Assembly (NCBI GenBank): GCA_949316235.1
Contig: OX438748.1
Span: 2,731,001 to 2,795,000 of the forward strand
Direction: 5' to 3'
From: Oegoconia quadripuncta
Taxonomy: Eukaryota; Arthropoda; Insecta; Lepidoptera; Autostichidae
Length of the DNA stretch: 64,000 nucleotides
The position numbers were made by a program, and so were the translations under genes. The notes beneath the pieces are model-generated. The model saw only the letters and a program-made list of their open reading frames with translations, searched no databases and was not told where the DNA came from. Below are positions 42,669-55,600 of this stretch, piece by piece (the stretch's first letter is position 1; each line of letters begins with the position of its first letter).

Positions 42669-44595
42669 CAATGTGTAATCTCGAACCTTGATCAAACGAA
42701 ATGGGCGGATATTAGAGACAAATTTATCGATGAAAATCAGAGATATATTTTTTTAAAGTTACCTACCCCAAAATCCCAGCGGTTTAATTTTTTTTTTTCA
42801 TGAAAACTTAATTTATTAACTTTTTCTTCATTATTTCTTAAGTAAACATTGCATTTTCTTCAAAATAGTCTCATTTGAAAGCTGGATAATGTGCCTATCT
42901 AAAAAAATAAAAAACGATATTAATATCAAACAAAAACTTAAAAAAAAAAAAATATGAAAAGAAAATTTTGAAAAAAAAATCAAGTTTATTCTTATTTTTT
43001 GTCTGTAACTTTAAAACTAGGTCGTTATGCTGTACTTTTTTGCACAGTTTATTAAACTTCATGATTTGATCTACAAATTCACCAAATTGCAAAGCTCTAT
43101 CTCTTTTCATTATCATAATATCCACCGTCAAAGTAGATCAATGCACAAAATGCTTTGATTTTACTGAAGTCGAACAATGGCAGGTAAAGGTCGGAAGAGA
43201 ATAGATACATGCCACCAGTACGAGTGAGTGAGAGAGTGTAGTATACCTATCAGTTATTGATGACTCAGACTTTTTGTATTTACATTTAATTATGAAATAA
43301 AACAAAGTTGTATAAAATCAATTAATTTATTAGATTTTCAAAATGACCCCCATTTTCCTGAGCACAGACTGTAGCCCTTAAAATTACACTGCGGGTTGTT
43401 TTTTTTAAAACGTCTCTAAGATTATTTCTAATGTCATTTCCCGCTGCAGTTATTCTTTCCAATAGCTCCTCTCTACTTCCGATTGGAGTGCTGTAAACCA
43501 GCTGCTTCATATGACCCCACAAATAAAAATCAAGTGGGGTCAAGTCTGGGCTTCGTGCAGGCCACGCCACTGGTCCTCCTCGTCCTATCCATCGGCTTCC
43601 ATAAATTTGATTTAAATACGCACGCACGATTACGCTGAAGTGGGCTGGAGCGCCGTCATGCTGGAACCACATCCCGCGTCGCGTTTGTAAATTAACATCT
43701 TCCATCAGGTTTGGAATATCTTCTTGCAAAAATCGCAAATAGGCCTGTCCTGTCAACCTTTCCGGTAATACAAATGGTCCGATTAGGTAATCGCCGATCA
43801 TTCCAGCCCAAACATTAATAGAAAATTCAATTTGGAAAGATGCGGGCCGTAGCAGAACCCGTAAATGTAGTGGATATCCGCTAACTCGCGAGCAGGTAAG
43901 TTGTCTATCGCAGCAGACATTACGAAAAAAATGAGCGTATTCAACGTGCAAGTCCGGAAACGTTACAAGATGAACTGTTTACAAAAGTGAAACCCTGCCT
44001 AAACAGAGTTACCAATAACCGATATAACGCTCTCTCACTCACTCGTTCTAAGTGGCATGTGTCTATCTCTTTCGACCATTACCTGCTATTGTTCGACTTC
44101 AGCGAAACAAAATTTCTTTTGCAATGACGTAATTGGCGATGGATATTATGACAATGAAAAAAGATAGAGCTGTGCATTTTGGTGAATTTGTAGGTCGAAT
44201 CTTGAAGTTTAATAAACCGTGCAAAAAAGTACACCATAACGACCTAGTTTTAAAGTTACAGACAAAAAATAAGAATAAACTTGTTTTTTTTTTCAAAATT
44301 TTCTTTTCATATTTTTTTTTTTTGAAGTTTTTGTTTGATATTAATATCGTTTTTTATTTTTTTAGATAGGCACATTATCCAGCTTTCAAATGAGACTATT
44401 TTGAAGAAAATACAATGTTTACTTAAGAAATAATGAAGAAAAAGTTAATAAATTAAGTTTTCATGAAAAAAAAAAATTAAACCGCTGGGATTTTGGGGTA
44501 GGTAACTTTAAAAAAATATATCTCTGATTTTCATCGATAAATTTGTCTCTAATATCCGCCCATTTCGTTTGATCAAGGTTCGAGATTACACATTG
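42669..44595 (-). mobile_element. Tc1/mariner-superfamily element with very long terminal inverted repeats
   Basis: The outer ends, CAATGTGTAATCTCGAACC at 42669 and its complement to 44595, are flanked by TA on both sides, the target duplication of this superfamily. The inverted arms run about 568 bp each (42669-43238 and 44028-44595) with modest divergence. Between them lies a broken transposase ORF on the minus strand. Confidence 0.85.
43322..43951 (-). pseudogene. Truncated mariner-like (DD41D type) transposase
   Basis: 209 residues. INVWAGMIGDYLIGPFVLPE, MWFQHDGAPAHFSVIVRAYL and RWIGRGGPVAWPARSPDLTP followed by LDFYLWG belong to the C-terminal two thirds of the catalytic domain. The spacing from Asp in HDG to Asp in PLDFY is 41 residues, the DD41D (rosa-like) pattern. 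The DNA-binding region and the first catalytic Asp are not visible, and residues before FSINVW look frame-shifted. Full transposases are about 340 residues, so this copy is probably dead. Confidence 0.8.
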
Positions 44596-45751
44596 TATAA
44601 TCCCATTCGAACCACAAGGCGGGGTTCAAAAATTGGTTTCACATTGTGTACATTTCTCGCGGCTGAATAGTAGCTCTACTGCGAGTATGTATACTGTGTT
44701 TTTGTTGTGTAAATATTTAGTAACGTTAAGTTATTTTTTTGTGTGATCGTAGGAGTAGTTAATCGTTTTGATTTTTACATAACAGTAATAGCTATTTAAA
44801 ATTGTGCTCAATGGGTACTTTTAAAATTAGAAAATTTTACAAGAAAAGAACTTGATGACCATGTGTATTTTTTCGAGTTATAAGGCCTATGCCCAGCTGT
44901 GAACTGGAGGTATTGGCACGATAGTTGATGCTGGTTTACAGCTGAAGTTTTAAGTAGTCTATTTGTAACAATTTGTACTATGGTAATAAAGCACTTTCGT
45001 GCGCCATCCTCTTTGTCCTGAATACACAATGTAGGTAATTGTATATGTTTCAGTTTATCTCAATTCGAATGCCGATACCTATACGTGCATCTCCTAAGCT
45101 TTGCCCACAAAGGGGACTATAGGGGTATACAGACCAAAGCATACGGCCAATTTTCTCGTCTCTTGTCATGTTGAGCGTTAGTGCACTGGGCCATTTTCCG
45201 GACAAGAAATATTTCGCGAGAACCGATATCTCGTACACTTATTAGGTTTCTCTATGGAGATCGGAAATTAGATAGACGGCAGTATCTGTCACTACAGTTC
45301 TATTGTCGTTTCGTCTGTTCTAAGCCCATCATTTATTTCACTAACGTGTTAGAAGAGAAAATAATATAGTGTGTAGTGTATCGTAGTTGACAATTGACGT
45401 TTTGCTTGTTTTAGATGCATGTAAAAACGTGTACACATGCATGTCTGCTACTTCGGGACGAGAAAACCAAATCGGGACATGATAAATGTTGTCCCGGACA
45501 GTCGCAGTGCTCAAAAGTCCTAACTGTTTACGGTTTCATATGCACACACAAATCGTATGCAGAGATGATAAGTACATGTTATAGGTAGTTAAGTTTGGAG
45601 TTATTTGTATAAATTTCTTCGTTCCACTCTCGGGTGCTTTAATCAATAGTGCTATGAATATTATCTATGTCTCTAAGCTGGGAGTCATTACCTATATAGT
45701 GTTGCTGATCGACAGCTAATGGATATTCTATCGGCAGCTGGACAATAGTAC
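44596..45751. other. Intergenic DNA, no gene recognised
   Basis: No exon. A phrase at 44880-44915 (GGCCTATGCCCAGCTGTGAA) resembles an RTE LINE tail. Confidence 0.4.
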
Positions 45752-45945
45752 ATACCGGGCGAGTTTTTTTACCGTAAGGAAAAATGTAATTATGTGTAAT
45801 AAATAGGCTATAAACGCGACCATCACATGACACAACTCTTTTTTTGATGGTCTTGAAAAAAAAAGACTACCTATGCTAATTTTTATTTCACTCACCTAAT
45901 ATGACTTATTTTTTTTCCTAACGGTAAAAAAACTCATCCGGTATA
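45752..45945. mobile_element. MITE with about 35-bp inverted ends
   Basis: ATACCGGGCGAGTTTTTTTA at the left and TAAAAAAACTCATCCGGTAT at the right are inverted copies. Partial relatives lie near 9990-10110 and 10925-10975. Confidence 0.65.
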
Positions 45946-46488
45946 AATATCGATAGATACTATTGAATCATTGCAATGCTATCGATAATTCGGCAACACT
46001 ATACCAATAAGTTCTGCGCACATGGTAGACTTTGCCCGCCTGTATCCGCAAAAATCATGAAAAGGAAGAAAACTGCTGACCCTTTTATTCACAAGGGTTA
46101 CAAAGTATTTGCCATGTGCGCAGAGCCGCAGAATGTTATGTTATGAAAGTCCTTTTAAACTTTTCATAAAGTATTTAACATCTTATGGTATTGCCGGTGT
46201 TGATGATTGTGAACATTTTGCAACATAATGTTGCAAGCATCCTGTAGCTATGAAAGTATACAAATAAGGGGAAGTGATTGTTATACAACTATTTATCGAA
46301 GTTGCAAAATATTCACTCATATTTTCGAGCTCCGGAGGACCTTTTGGAATATTTCGTGAGTACTGACATCTGGATTGAAGATTATTTGGTATTTTCAAGC
46401 TATTTATGCTACTACGGATCAAAAATAACCAAAATTTGCTTCATTCAGGACCCTAATTCCGCTAAAATTTTTGGCTAGTTTCGCTCCG

Positions 46489-46968
46489 ATGACGACACGA
46501 TATCAGTAGATTATGAGTGATGACGACACGATATCTATAGATTATGAGTGATGACGACACGATAGCTGTAGATTATGAGTGATGACGATACGATAGCTGT
46601 AGATTATGAGTGATGACGATACGATAGCTGTAGATTATGAGTGATGACGACACGATAGCTGTAGATTATGAGTGATGACGACACGATAGCTGTAGATTAT
46701 GAGTGATGACGACACGATAGCTGTAGATTATGAGTGATGACGACACGATAGCTCTAGATTATGAGTGATGACGACACGATAGCTGTAGATTATGAGTGGT
46801 GACGATACGATAGCATTAGATTATGAGTGATGACGACACGATAGCTGTAGATTATGAGTGATGACGACACGATAGCTGTAGATTATGAGTGATGACGACA
46901 CGATAGCTGTAGATTATGAGTGATGACGATACGATAGCAGTAGATTATGAGTGATGACGACCACGGAT
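46489..46968. repeat. 31-bp satellite, about 15 copies
   Basis: Unit GATGACGACACGATAGCTGT plus AGATTATGAGT, repeated with few changes. Confidence 0.92.
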
Positions 46969-46970
46969 CT

Positions 46971-47057
46971 ACCGCCTAACTCAAAGCTATAGCGATAGCG
47001 GAGAGTGCATTGACGTCATATACGATGGCAATTACCAAAGCAATTGAGTTAAGCGGT
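46971..47057. mobile_element. Small palindromic MITE, family Q copy 1
   Basis: Ends ACCGCCTAACTCAAAGCTAT and CAATTGAGTTAAGCGGT; the interior shares GCATTGACGTCAT with 56871-57008 in inverse orientation. Confidence 0.6.
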
Positions 47058-47602
47058 CTGACTGCAGTTGCTTTCCAATAATTTGGCGAAAAGCAGAGAA
47101 AAATAATGTAAATAAATGATACTCAATTTGGATATACACAACCAACACCTATCGAATCTACTGCTAATGTACCGATACCGAAGCGAAACTAGATTAAAAT
47201 TTTAGCGGAATTGGGGAGTACCCTGTGTCAAAAACTGACCCCCAGTGCCCGCTGTTTATTCTTTCTTAAAAATAAGTTATGTATTACCCGATGATTTATG
47301 TAACACATTTAAAACAGGTTTTCTTTTTAATAAATATGCGAGAGTTATCATTTTCTTTTATTGATCAACCAGGTCAGTGCGGGTAGATCCGGCAGAGTAT
47401 TGCTCCCCCTAGCAAACAGGACAACCAATCGTAGCCTAGGACTTATTGTGCAGTCGCTGTTTTCGGTTAGTATTTCTGATGCGGTCAGTCCTTGTGGGTG
47501 ACCACTACAATTTTTTTTTTCGTTGGCACAAAACAGTTCTTACATTGACAAGAAGTGCTTTTTCTTCGATTGCCGAAGAGTTAAAAATTAAAATAAATAT
47601 CC

Positions 47603-48130
47603 TTGGACGTGTATATGCCATTTAGTTTCACATTAAGTAACTACAGGCTTGTGGTGGATACCAGATGGTTGATATCTAACTAATATTATAATAAAAAATA
47701 CATGAAAAAAATTCGTTTAAATTTTTTCATACAAAACGGCAATTTCATAGGTAAAGACCTAATAAATACGAAAGTTTGGATGTTCGTTTGTTGCTCAATC
47801 ACGGCGAAACGGATGAACGGATTTGGATGAAATTTGATATATAGGTAGACTACACCCTGGATTAAAACAGGATACTTTTTATCCCGATAACGTCGAATAG
47901 TACCCGCGGGTTAAACAAATTTCCGCGATAAAGCTATTCAACGCTGGCGAAGCCGCTGGCGGAAAGCCAGTAACTACATACATTTTTTTTTACTGAAAAT
48001 TATAAATGAAAACATCCATAACCCGACACATGTCCGTATTCAGAACGAACCCGTTGTGCATAAAAAAATCATCATACAAACATATGCCCCTAGCGGGATT
48101 CGAACTCGCGACCTTTTGGTGTCTCTAAGT
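47603..48130 (-). mobile_element. SINE family B copy, minus strand, interrupted by repeat family H
   Basis: The tail part is at 47603-47700 and the head part (GGGATTCGAACTCGCGACC on +) at about 47985-48125. Between them is a family H copy (47760-47970, GGCGAAACGGATGAACGGAT). Confidence 0.55.
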
Positions 48131-49528
48131 GGGTTCCGGTTCTTTCCATTTGAAGGCGGTCGTTACGCCAGAGCGGGGGCTTGAGAAAAATTTACAGGTG
48201 TGCCACTCTCTAGTACAGAGTATGCAAACAAAAATCCACCAGTCCGCACTGGAGAAATTTTCATGAGCCATGTGCAGCAGTAAAAACGTCATACTAATAA
48301 GAATGTGAGCAGCGGGATAATTAAACTACGCAAGGCGACTGGATGCCTGTGGTGCAATTCTGTAACTTGTCGATGATCGGCTCTTTGACAGTTGTGGCCG
48401 ATTGACACCGATCATCGAATTCAATTTGGCTTCCTGTAACTCTTGTCGATAACGATCCGAGTAAATCGACTCGATCGCCGATAGGTGAATGATTGCACAT
48501 GCAAAAATGAGCGGATTCTAATTTTGTAGGCTACTCTTTCGATCAGAAATGTCAAATGATTGTGGTAAGTCTTGAGTCACCACAATCGTTATCGATTGTT
48601 TTGTGAAAAAGTTGTGTATGTACATTTTTAAAAGCATAAAAGTAACTAAAGCTAAAGAATTACGTTTTAATGCAATGAAACAATTTCGTAACAAATATAC
48701 AAGATTAATTTTTGAGCCATACTTTGTAGAAAAGACAATTGCATATATCCGCGGTACGGACAAAGATGGCTATTGGAATTGAGTTATTCTGTAATATGGT
48801 GTCTACTTCTAACCGACGAGCGACGAGAGTGGAGAGACAAAAACAACATTTTAAATAACATCTCTTTATTACTTAAACAAAATGTAATTAATACTTATTT
48901 GCGTATAAAAAATGTATTTATAATTTCACAACAGTTTTTCACCTCGCCTCTTTCTAGAGGCTTAGTGTTATTTTATCCCTTGCACTGCATATCAGGTGCA
49001 ATCTTGAGGACAGACTCCTCTTCCACACTCCTTGTAGCTTCAGTAAATGGTCGCCTACTGAAGGTAGACGGCGCCCAAAGCTACCTTGAATCCCAAATCA
49101 CCGCCTGAACCAGACTAGCATAACCGAGTGTACGCAAATATCATAACAACAAAATGACAGGAAACTGCTCGAAATTCAACAATAAACGGTGGTTAAACAC
49201 GAGGTGTCATCTCACTTCATTCTTGACCGAATGAGCGATGTAGTGAATGAATGAGAAAAAGAATGAACAAAAGAGCTATATGAGCTGTGAAAGTCAGTGA
49301 TAGTGATGTGAATGTGAATCACTAATATAGCGCGTGTTCGTTACGCTTTTTCCCCTCGTCCAGAACAAACAGACAATGCTGCTCACTCGAGCTAAACTAT
49401 GTCCAGTTATATGCGTAAATGGACGAATTATCGCATCCTGCAAGGCGCCTGAAGGTAGACGGTGCCATAATATATTGCTAGCTTGGGTTCATAGGTGTTG
49501 GCATTGTCACTTCTGTATATCTCTAGGG
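48131..49528. other. Intergenic DNA and presumed XPD 3' UTR
   Basis: No exon supported. TTTATT at 48865-48870 could be the XPD poly(A) signal on the minus strand. Two similar phrases (CTGAAGGTAGACGGCGCC at 49059 and CTGAAGGTAGACGGTGCC at 49450) repeat in the likely 3' UTR. Confidence 0.4.
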
Positions 49529-49666
49529 TCATTTTTGTATGACTTTTTTCTCGATTTTCTCCTGTTGTTCGCGCGATTGCAGCTGCTGTAGAGTGAGGAG
49601 GGAAACGCCGAGTTGTGTCTCCCGAGTGAACGGCTGCGCCATCTGCCGGAGCCAGCGCTTGCAGAT
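49529..49666 (-). CDS. Xpd: XPD last exon
   Basis: [20 protein letters not shown] then [10 protein letters not shown] and a basic end, stop TGA at 49531-49529. [16 protein letters not shown] is conserved in XPD. Confidence 0.93.
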   Translation of the reverse strand: MCKRWLRQMAQPFTRETQLGVSLLTLQQLQSREQQEKIEKKVIQK

Positions 49667-52600
49667 CTGTGGGTAAAGAACAAGGTTTTGATGACGTGTT
49701 TGGTGTTATAGTGGTTAGAGAGCCTGACCGCAATGTCTAGAGGTCGTGGATTCGAATCCCGCTACGGGCATATGTTTGTATGATGAATACCGAGTGTTTC
49801 CGAGTTATGGATGTTCACATTTAATTATTTACAAAAAGTGTTAGTTCATCAATTATCTGGTAATATACAGGGCGTCCCAAAGTTATGGGACATGAAGGGG
49901 AAGTACCTTAAATATTGTAGATAGTGAATTTTGCTCAAAGAAGACTTTATGTTATTTTTAAAAGTTAGTAATTCTGCATTCATAGATTTTCTAAAAATTA
50001 CTTGCTTCGGCTGGGAATCGAACCGACTTAAATGTGAAAAAAAAAACACCCTACTTTTATGATGCCAATCGAAAGAATAGCTAAAAAATAATAACTCTGC
50101 CTAAGTAACATAGTATTTTAAAAGAAAGGAACAACATAAAATGATTGAGTCAAATTTCAAGAAAGTTATTTATTGCCGACGACGTTCGAAAAGTAGCGAT
50201 ATTATCATTCCAAAGATAGCATTGATTATTCGTAAATAAGTACCCACTTCATAAAATAGGTACTAACATAGTTTTCCTTATTATAAGTGCACGTGTAGAT
50301 GAAATGATAAAACTTGTATTGACTACGGCAGTTTCATGTATGTTTTTTATTTGATTAAAATGATTAATTTCACGTTGTTCCTTTCTTTTAAAATACTATG
50401 TTACTTAGGCAGAGTTATTATTTTTTAGCTATTCTTTCGATTGGCATCATAAAAGTAGGGTGTTTTTTTTTTCACATTTGAGTCGGTTCGATTCCCAGCC
50501 GAAGCAAATAATTTTTAGAAAATCTATGAATGCAGAATTACTAACTTTTAAAAATAACATAAAGTCTTCTTTGAGCAAAATTCACTATCTACGATATTTA
50601 AGGTACTTCCCCTTCATGTCCCATAACTTTGGGACGCCCTGTATACAATAATTAATACAATCCTAGTTGCTTAGTGTGGAACTAGATGGCGCTGTGTGTA
50701 TGTCGAACGATATCAATTTAATTTAATACCATGGCTCAATGTAAACCGTATCGGGTTAATAATGATCTTTTTTCTTTGCTAACAACTTTTGAATAGTGAA
50801 AAAATTTTATAGCGTCTGTAGGTTGCCCAAACGTACTCTAAAATGGAATTGTAAAGTAAATGGTTTCATAACAAGATGTTTTTTTCTTCTACCGTAACTG
50901 TTACGAACCATATCGGTTTCGTACGCGGCCGAAGGGAGTATTGTACTCTATTGCATGTAGAAGTGTACGTAGTTTATAAGCTTACCAGTAATAGAGTAGG
51001 TACAATAAAATACTGCATTTACAATACCTCCGATTCGCGAGATTCAGAACTGAATTTAGAATGTACGCAGTCGTACAGTACCACTTTTAAGAACAACACA
51101 AAATAACTATTTGACTACATGTTACATAACAATGCGTCGCAAAAAGTGCAAGATTGTTTATTTTTTTTCGCGCTTTCTTAGCAGATAAAACAGCGCCATC
51201 TCTGAGAATCCTCAAGAACTAATAGGACTGCTATTATTTTAATCTGTGGTCACAATCTGTAAATCGGTCACATAGAAGTGCAAGAAAAATTACAATGGTG
51301 TCGATTCGGATGTACACCAACTAAATTAAAACCAGTTTTAGAGTAGTACTGTCTCTTTCTCCCTGGAACAGTACGATGCGACGGCACCACTCTAAATTTT
51401 TAGTTTAGTTGGTGTACATCCGAATCGACACCAATGTTGATTAAAAATATTTAGTTTTACGAGTAACTAAAATAAAAGTAATCCATTACGTTTGTTATCC
51501 GTAGAAGATACATTTCTGCGGTAAGTGATGCAATTTTTTACAATATGAATCAGCATTTGACGTATCAAATTTGTTGTAACAGTTCGCGAACGAAGTCGGT
51601 GTATGACTGATAACCCATTGGTTCCAAACTCCCGTTTTAACACCAATGAAGTGATGCCATTTTGATTGAACGAACGTATGGACCACGCATATAAGTCTAT
51701 GATTTTAACATAGTTGGGTTGGTTTATCTAGAGACGATATAATAATAAGTGTTCTCAGCGGTTTTCTAAAATTTAAAAGTTATAGTTATTGTGTTTGAGT
51801 GCTTTGTGTAAGTGTACCTGGACAGCCTCCTCAGTGCTGAGGTTGCAGAGCGCGTCCTTGAGGTGCTCCTGTATCCAGCGCGGCAGCTTGGTGCGCTTGT
51901 CGGCTCGGCTGAACCGCTTGTCAGCGAAAATCATGATGCCGTAGTCCGTCTTGCCTCTGAGGTGACCAAAATTATACAAAATAATAATAATAAAAGGTAT
52001 TTATTCATCACAAAAAGACAACACAGGCATACACAGAATCGAGAACCACAGTATTGTGATGAATGGATAGGGACTCAGCAGTGTGGCTGATTTTCAGTCC
52101 CGCCCTACAGAGTAGTTGCTGCCACCAAAGAAAGTATGGGCGACTTTCCAATGACTAACAATTTTTTATTTTTGTTTTTATGCTTACGCGTGGCTCTGGA
52201 CAATGTAGGTAGAAATTAAATTAAAATGTGAGAAATAAGAGGCCCCATCTGTTAGCGCCATCTTTCGAGCCACTTTGAACTACTTTACTAAGCGATCAGA
52301 AAATCGCCCACTTGAACAAAAAAAATAAATAAAAAACATGGATATTATTAGCATAATAAAGTACAAATAGTTGTAATTTTCCTATGGCCAGAGAGGAATG
52401 GGACAAAGTGAACAATTATTTCCATTATTCTAACCTAAAAAAACCATTATTCTAAGCCGAATTGGACGAATCCACAAGGACAGAAGTGCACATCATCTTC
52501 TTATTGACGACCTGTTTGGTTTAGTGGTTAGAAACTTTGAATGCTATACCAAAAGGTCGCGGATTCCTAGCGGGAGGAATCCGGCATATGTTTGTATGAT

Positions 52601-55600
52601 TAATATGGACACGTACATCCGAGTTAAAGATGTTTTCATTAAATTTTTAATATGTATATATTTACAAAAAATATATTTAGAATATAATACCAATATTTGT
52701 GTTGTACCTGTGGTAGTATATCAACCATCTGGTATGCATAATACAAGCCTAATGCTTAGTGTTTGCCGTATGTCATTACTTCCCAGAATTCGTTCCTTAT
52801 TAGCGACACTATCGAATGATCAATACAATATGTATCGAATGAGCAACAATAATACAAAATGAAAGGGTTCGATTCCTGGCTAGGAATATTGATTTTTCAA
52901 AAATCCAATGACGCCCTTTTAGGCCCGTATTAATAAACCATTCTCAAGATTGAGAGCAGTCTTGTGACCGGTCTCAAGTAAACGTGTTGATTAATAAACG
53001 GAACTTGAGACCTAAAAAGCACGAGCATAGTCAAGCTGTACTCACTTGAGAGGTGCGCGTATTTAAAAACGAAACTCAAGACTATCATTCATTCGCCGCT
53101 GAGGCGAATACTTGAAAGATCGGTTTATAAATTAGCACGGAGCTTGAGATAGCGTCAACTGCTTAAGACGCCTCAAGACTTGTATTGAGATTGGTTTATT
53201 AATACAGGTCTTAGTTTTCATCAAAATCGGGCCCGAAACTCCATTTAGTAATTTTCGCTATTCCTCGTACTTTCGGACTTACCAATCAACGTCCATTTGA
53301 AAAATTCACCTGTATATTGACAACCTTTATATTTTAATGAAAACTTTGGGAAGAACGCAGATAATTCTAGATTTTCTTTCAACACAAGTGTGAAACATTT
53401 CTCTCATACAATATAAACTGTCACACTCACTCTAACCGCCTCCGTGGCTCAATGTAAACAACATTGGGTTTACGTTTCGGAGGTCGCGGGTTCGATCCCC
53501 AGCGGGGTATATATTTAGTACTCGGTTTGGTTGGTAGGTAGGGCATATTAAATGTCCGCCTGGCTAGCTACCAACATCTTATTTAAATCTGCCGCCAAAC
53601 AGCAATGTTAATAGCATTGTGTTCCGGTTGTCAGAGATAAGATAGCCAGTCCCCCAAATAAGATGGGGTTTCCGGGTCAATACGCTACCACCTTCGGCCT
53701 CATCTTCACTTAACATCAGGTGTGATTGGGGTCAAGTGCTAACCCGTTGTGGATAAAAAAAAAACTCACCGCAGCGCCCGGCCCACGCACTGGGCGGCGT
53801 GCCTCATCGCGTCGAACGTCAGGAAGTCGTTCTCGCGGATCTGTAACATTCATTACAAACATTTTTTAATACATGTGCTCCAATATGCGTTGCAGTTGTA
53901 TTGTCATTTGTGTCCATGGAGTTTAGTAAATAGTTTCATATATTTTTATTAGTTCAATTTATAAACGTTTCTTCTAATAGTAAGACGACATTTTTAAACC
54001 TACGCGCTGACTAGGTCAAAAAATTACAGATTTTTAAAAGTACCTCGATGATGGTCGGTTATTGTCTGGTTGACCTTAACGAATATATGATAAGTATATT
54101 TTATTTTATTGATAATAACCGCGAAAACGGTGGACAGACGTGCTTGACAGTTTAATAAGGGATGGTTTGTGCTCGCCAAGAACAAAAACGACTGGAAACA
54201 AATGAGGGAGGCCTTTGCCCAGCAGTGGGACACTATGGGCTCTTAATAATAAAAATAATTGATAATACAGAATCAACAGTATCATTATAAAATACACAAA
54301 ATTTATAAGCCAAAGTTATGCCAATTACAGATTCTCATTTTCATTACAATTTTTCTTTTTAATAATTAGGTATATTGCTACCTTATATATTCAAACTCAA
54401 ATCATTTATTGCATACCTTATGTTTTGATACTTACGGGGTTTGTACACTCTTAGACCCACTTATGGCATTATTCTATAGGCAAACTCAAACAAAATCTTT
54501 ATTATATATAAAAAAAATAGTTTTCGATTAGCAAAGTTAAGCAACGTCTGGCGAGGGTGAGCACCACTGGTATTTTCATACGTCGGTCCTCGGTTTCGGT
54601 TGCAATCGTTAGCCTATCCGCTGACCTGGAACTGGTCCCGCAGATACTCCAGGCGCGCCTTGAGGATGCGGCTCTGCGTGAAGACGTAGGGGATGCCGAA
54701 CATGAGCACGGCGCGGCCGAGGTGGTGGTCGAAGTCCACTCCCTCCGACACCTTGCCGCGCGCCACCGACAGCAGCACGGCGCCGCGCCCGCTCTCGCAC
54801 GCCTGGATATCGTTAAGAGGGTTTATTCCAAATCAAAAAATGCTTTATTTTGTAGGTACACAGGGTACACTTAAAATAGTCAGATTTTACATTTAAGCTA
54901 CTGCTTGTTCAAAAGCCAAATTTCTCCTTAGGAGAATAAGCAAGAAACCCGAGAGGTTGCTCTTTAAAAAAAAAACAGGTTTTTATGTTACAAAATTAGC
55001 CTGCGTGGAGTAACTTTATTGCGGAAATTTGTTTATCCCGCGGGAACTACTCATTTTATCGGGATAAAAAATATTCTATGTCTCTTCTTCGATTCTTCAT
55101 TCATCATCCGAACAGCCAAGGCATGGAACTCCCTTCCGGCGTCAGTCTTTCCTGAATCCTACAACCTTGGGATCTTCAAGAGCAGGGTGAAAAGGCATTT
55201 ACTGGGATCGCTTGCTTCATCTTCGACCACATCGTCACTTTCCATCATCAGGTGAGATTGCGGTCAAAGGCGAAACCATAAGAAAAAAAAACCCAGGGTG
55301 TTTTCTACCTGTATACCAAATTTCATCCAAATCCGTTCATCCGTTTCGCCGTGATTGAGCAACAAACAAACATCCAAACTTTCGCATTTAAATTTTTGTT
55401 AGATTATTACTTAGGTTTCATATTGAAAAGTTTAAATCAAAAGCGTAACGCTCGTTGATTTTTATAGTCAAGCAAAGTTATTCCTTCAAAAGACCGATAT
55501 GGAAAATTCTTTTATCATTTAATAGGACATACTTCCAGGGTGGTCTCATGTTCATCATAATCCTGTTCTGATGATAGGATCTATGAGGAATTGAGGTAAC

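Larger units (their letters stand above)
46449..47216. mobile_element. Inverted-repeat element carrying a 31-bp satellite
   Basis: Left end CCCTAATTCCGCTAAAATTT...CTAGTTTCGCT (46451-46485) is inverted at the right end (about 47180-47216). Inside are a 31-bp tandem array and a small palindromic MITE (46971-47057). No transposase. Confidence 0.65.

Noticed and set aside
46489..46968. Regular short direct repeats that could suggest a CRISPR array
   Set aside because: Units are contiguous with no unique spacers, and the DNA is eukaryotic; it is a satellite.
48773..49108. 111-codon ORF on the + strand near the XPD 3' end
   Set aside because: No domain or homologous pattern recognised; probably chance in the XPD 3' flank.
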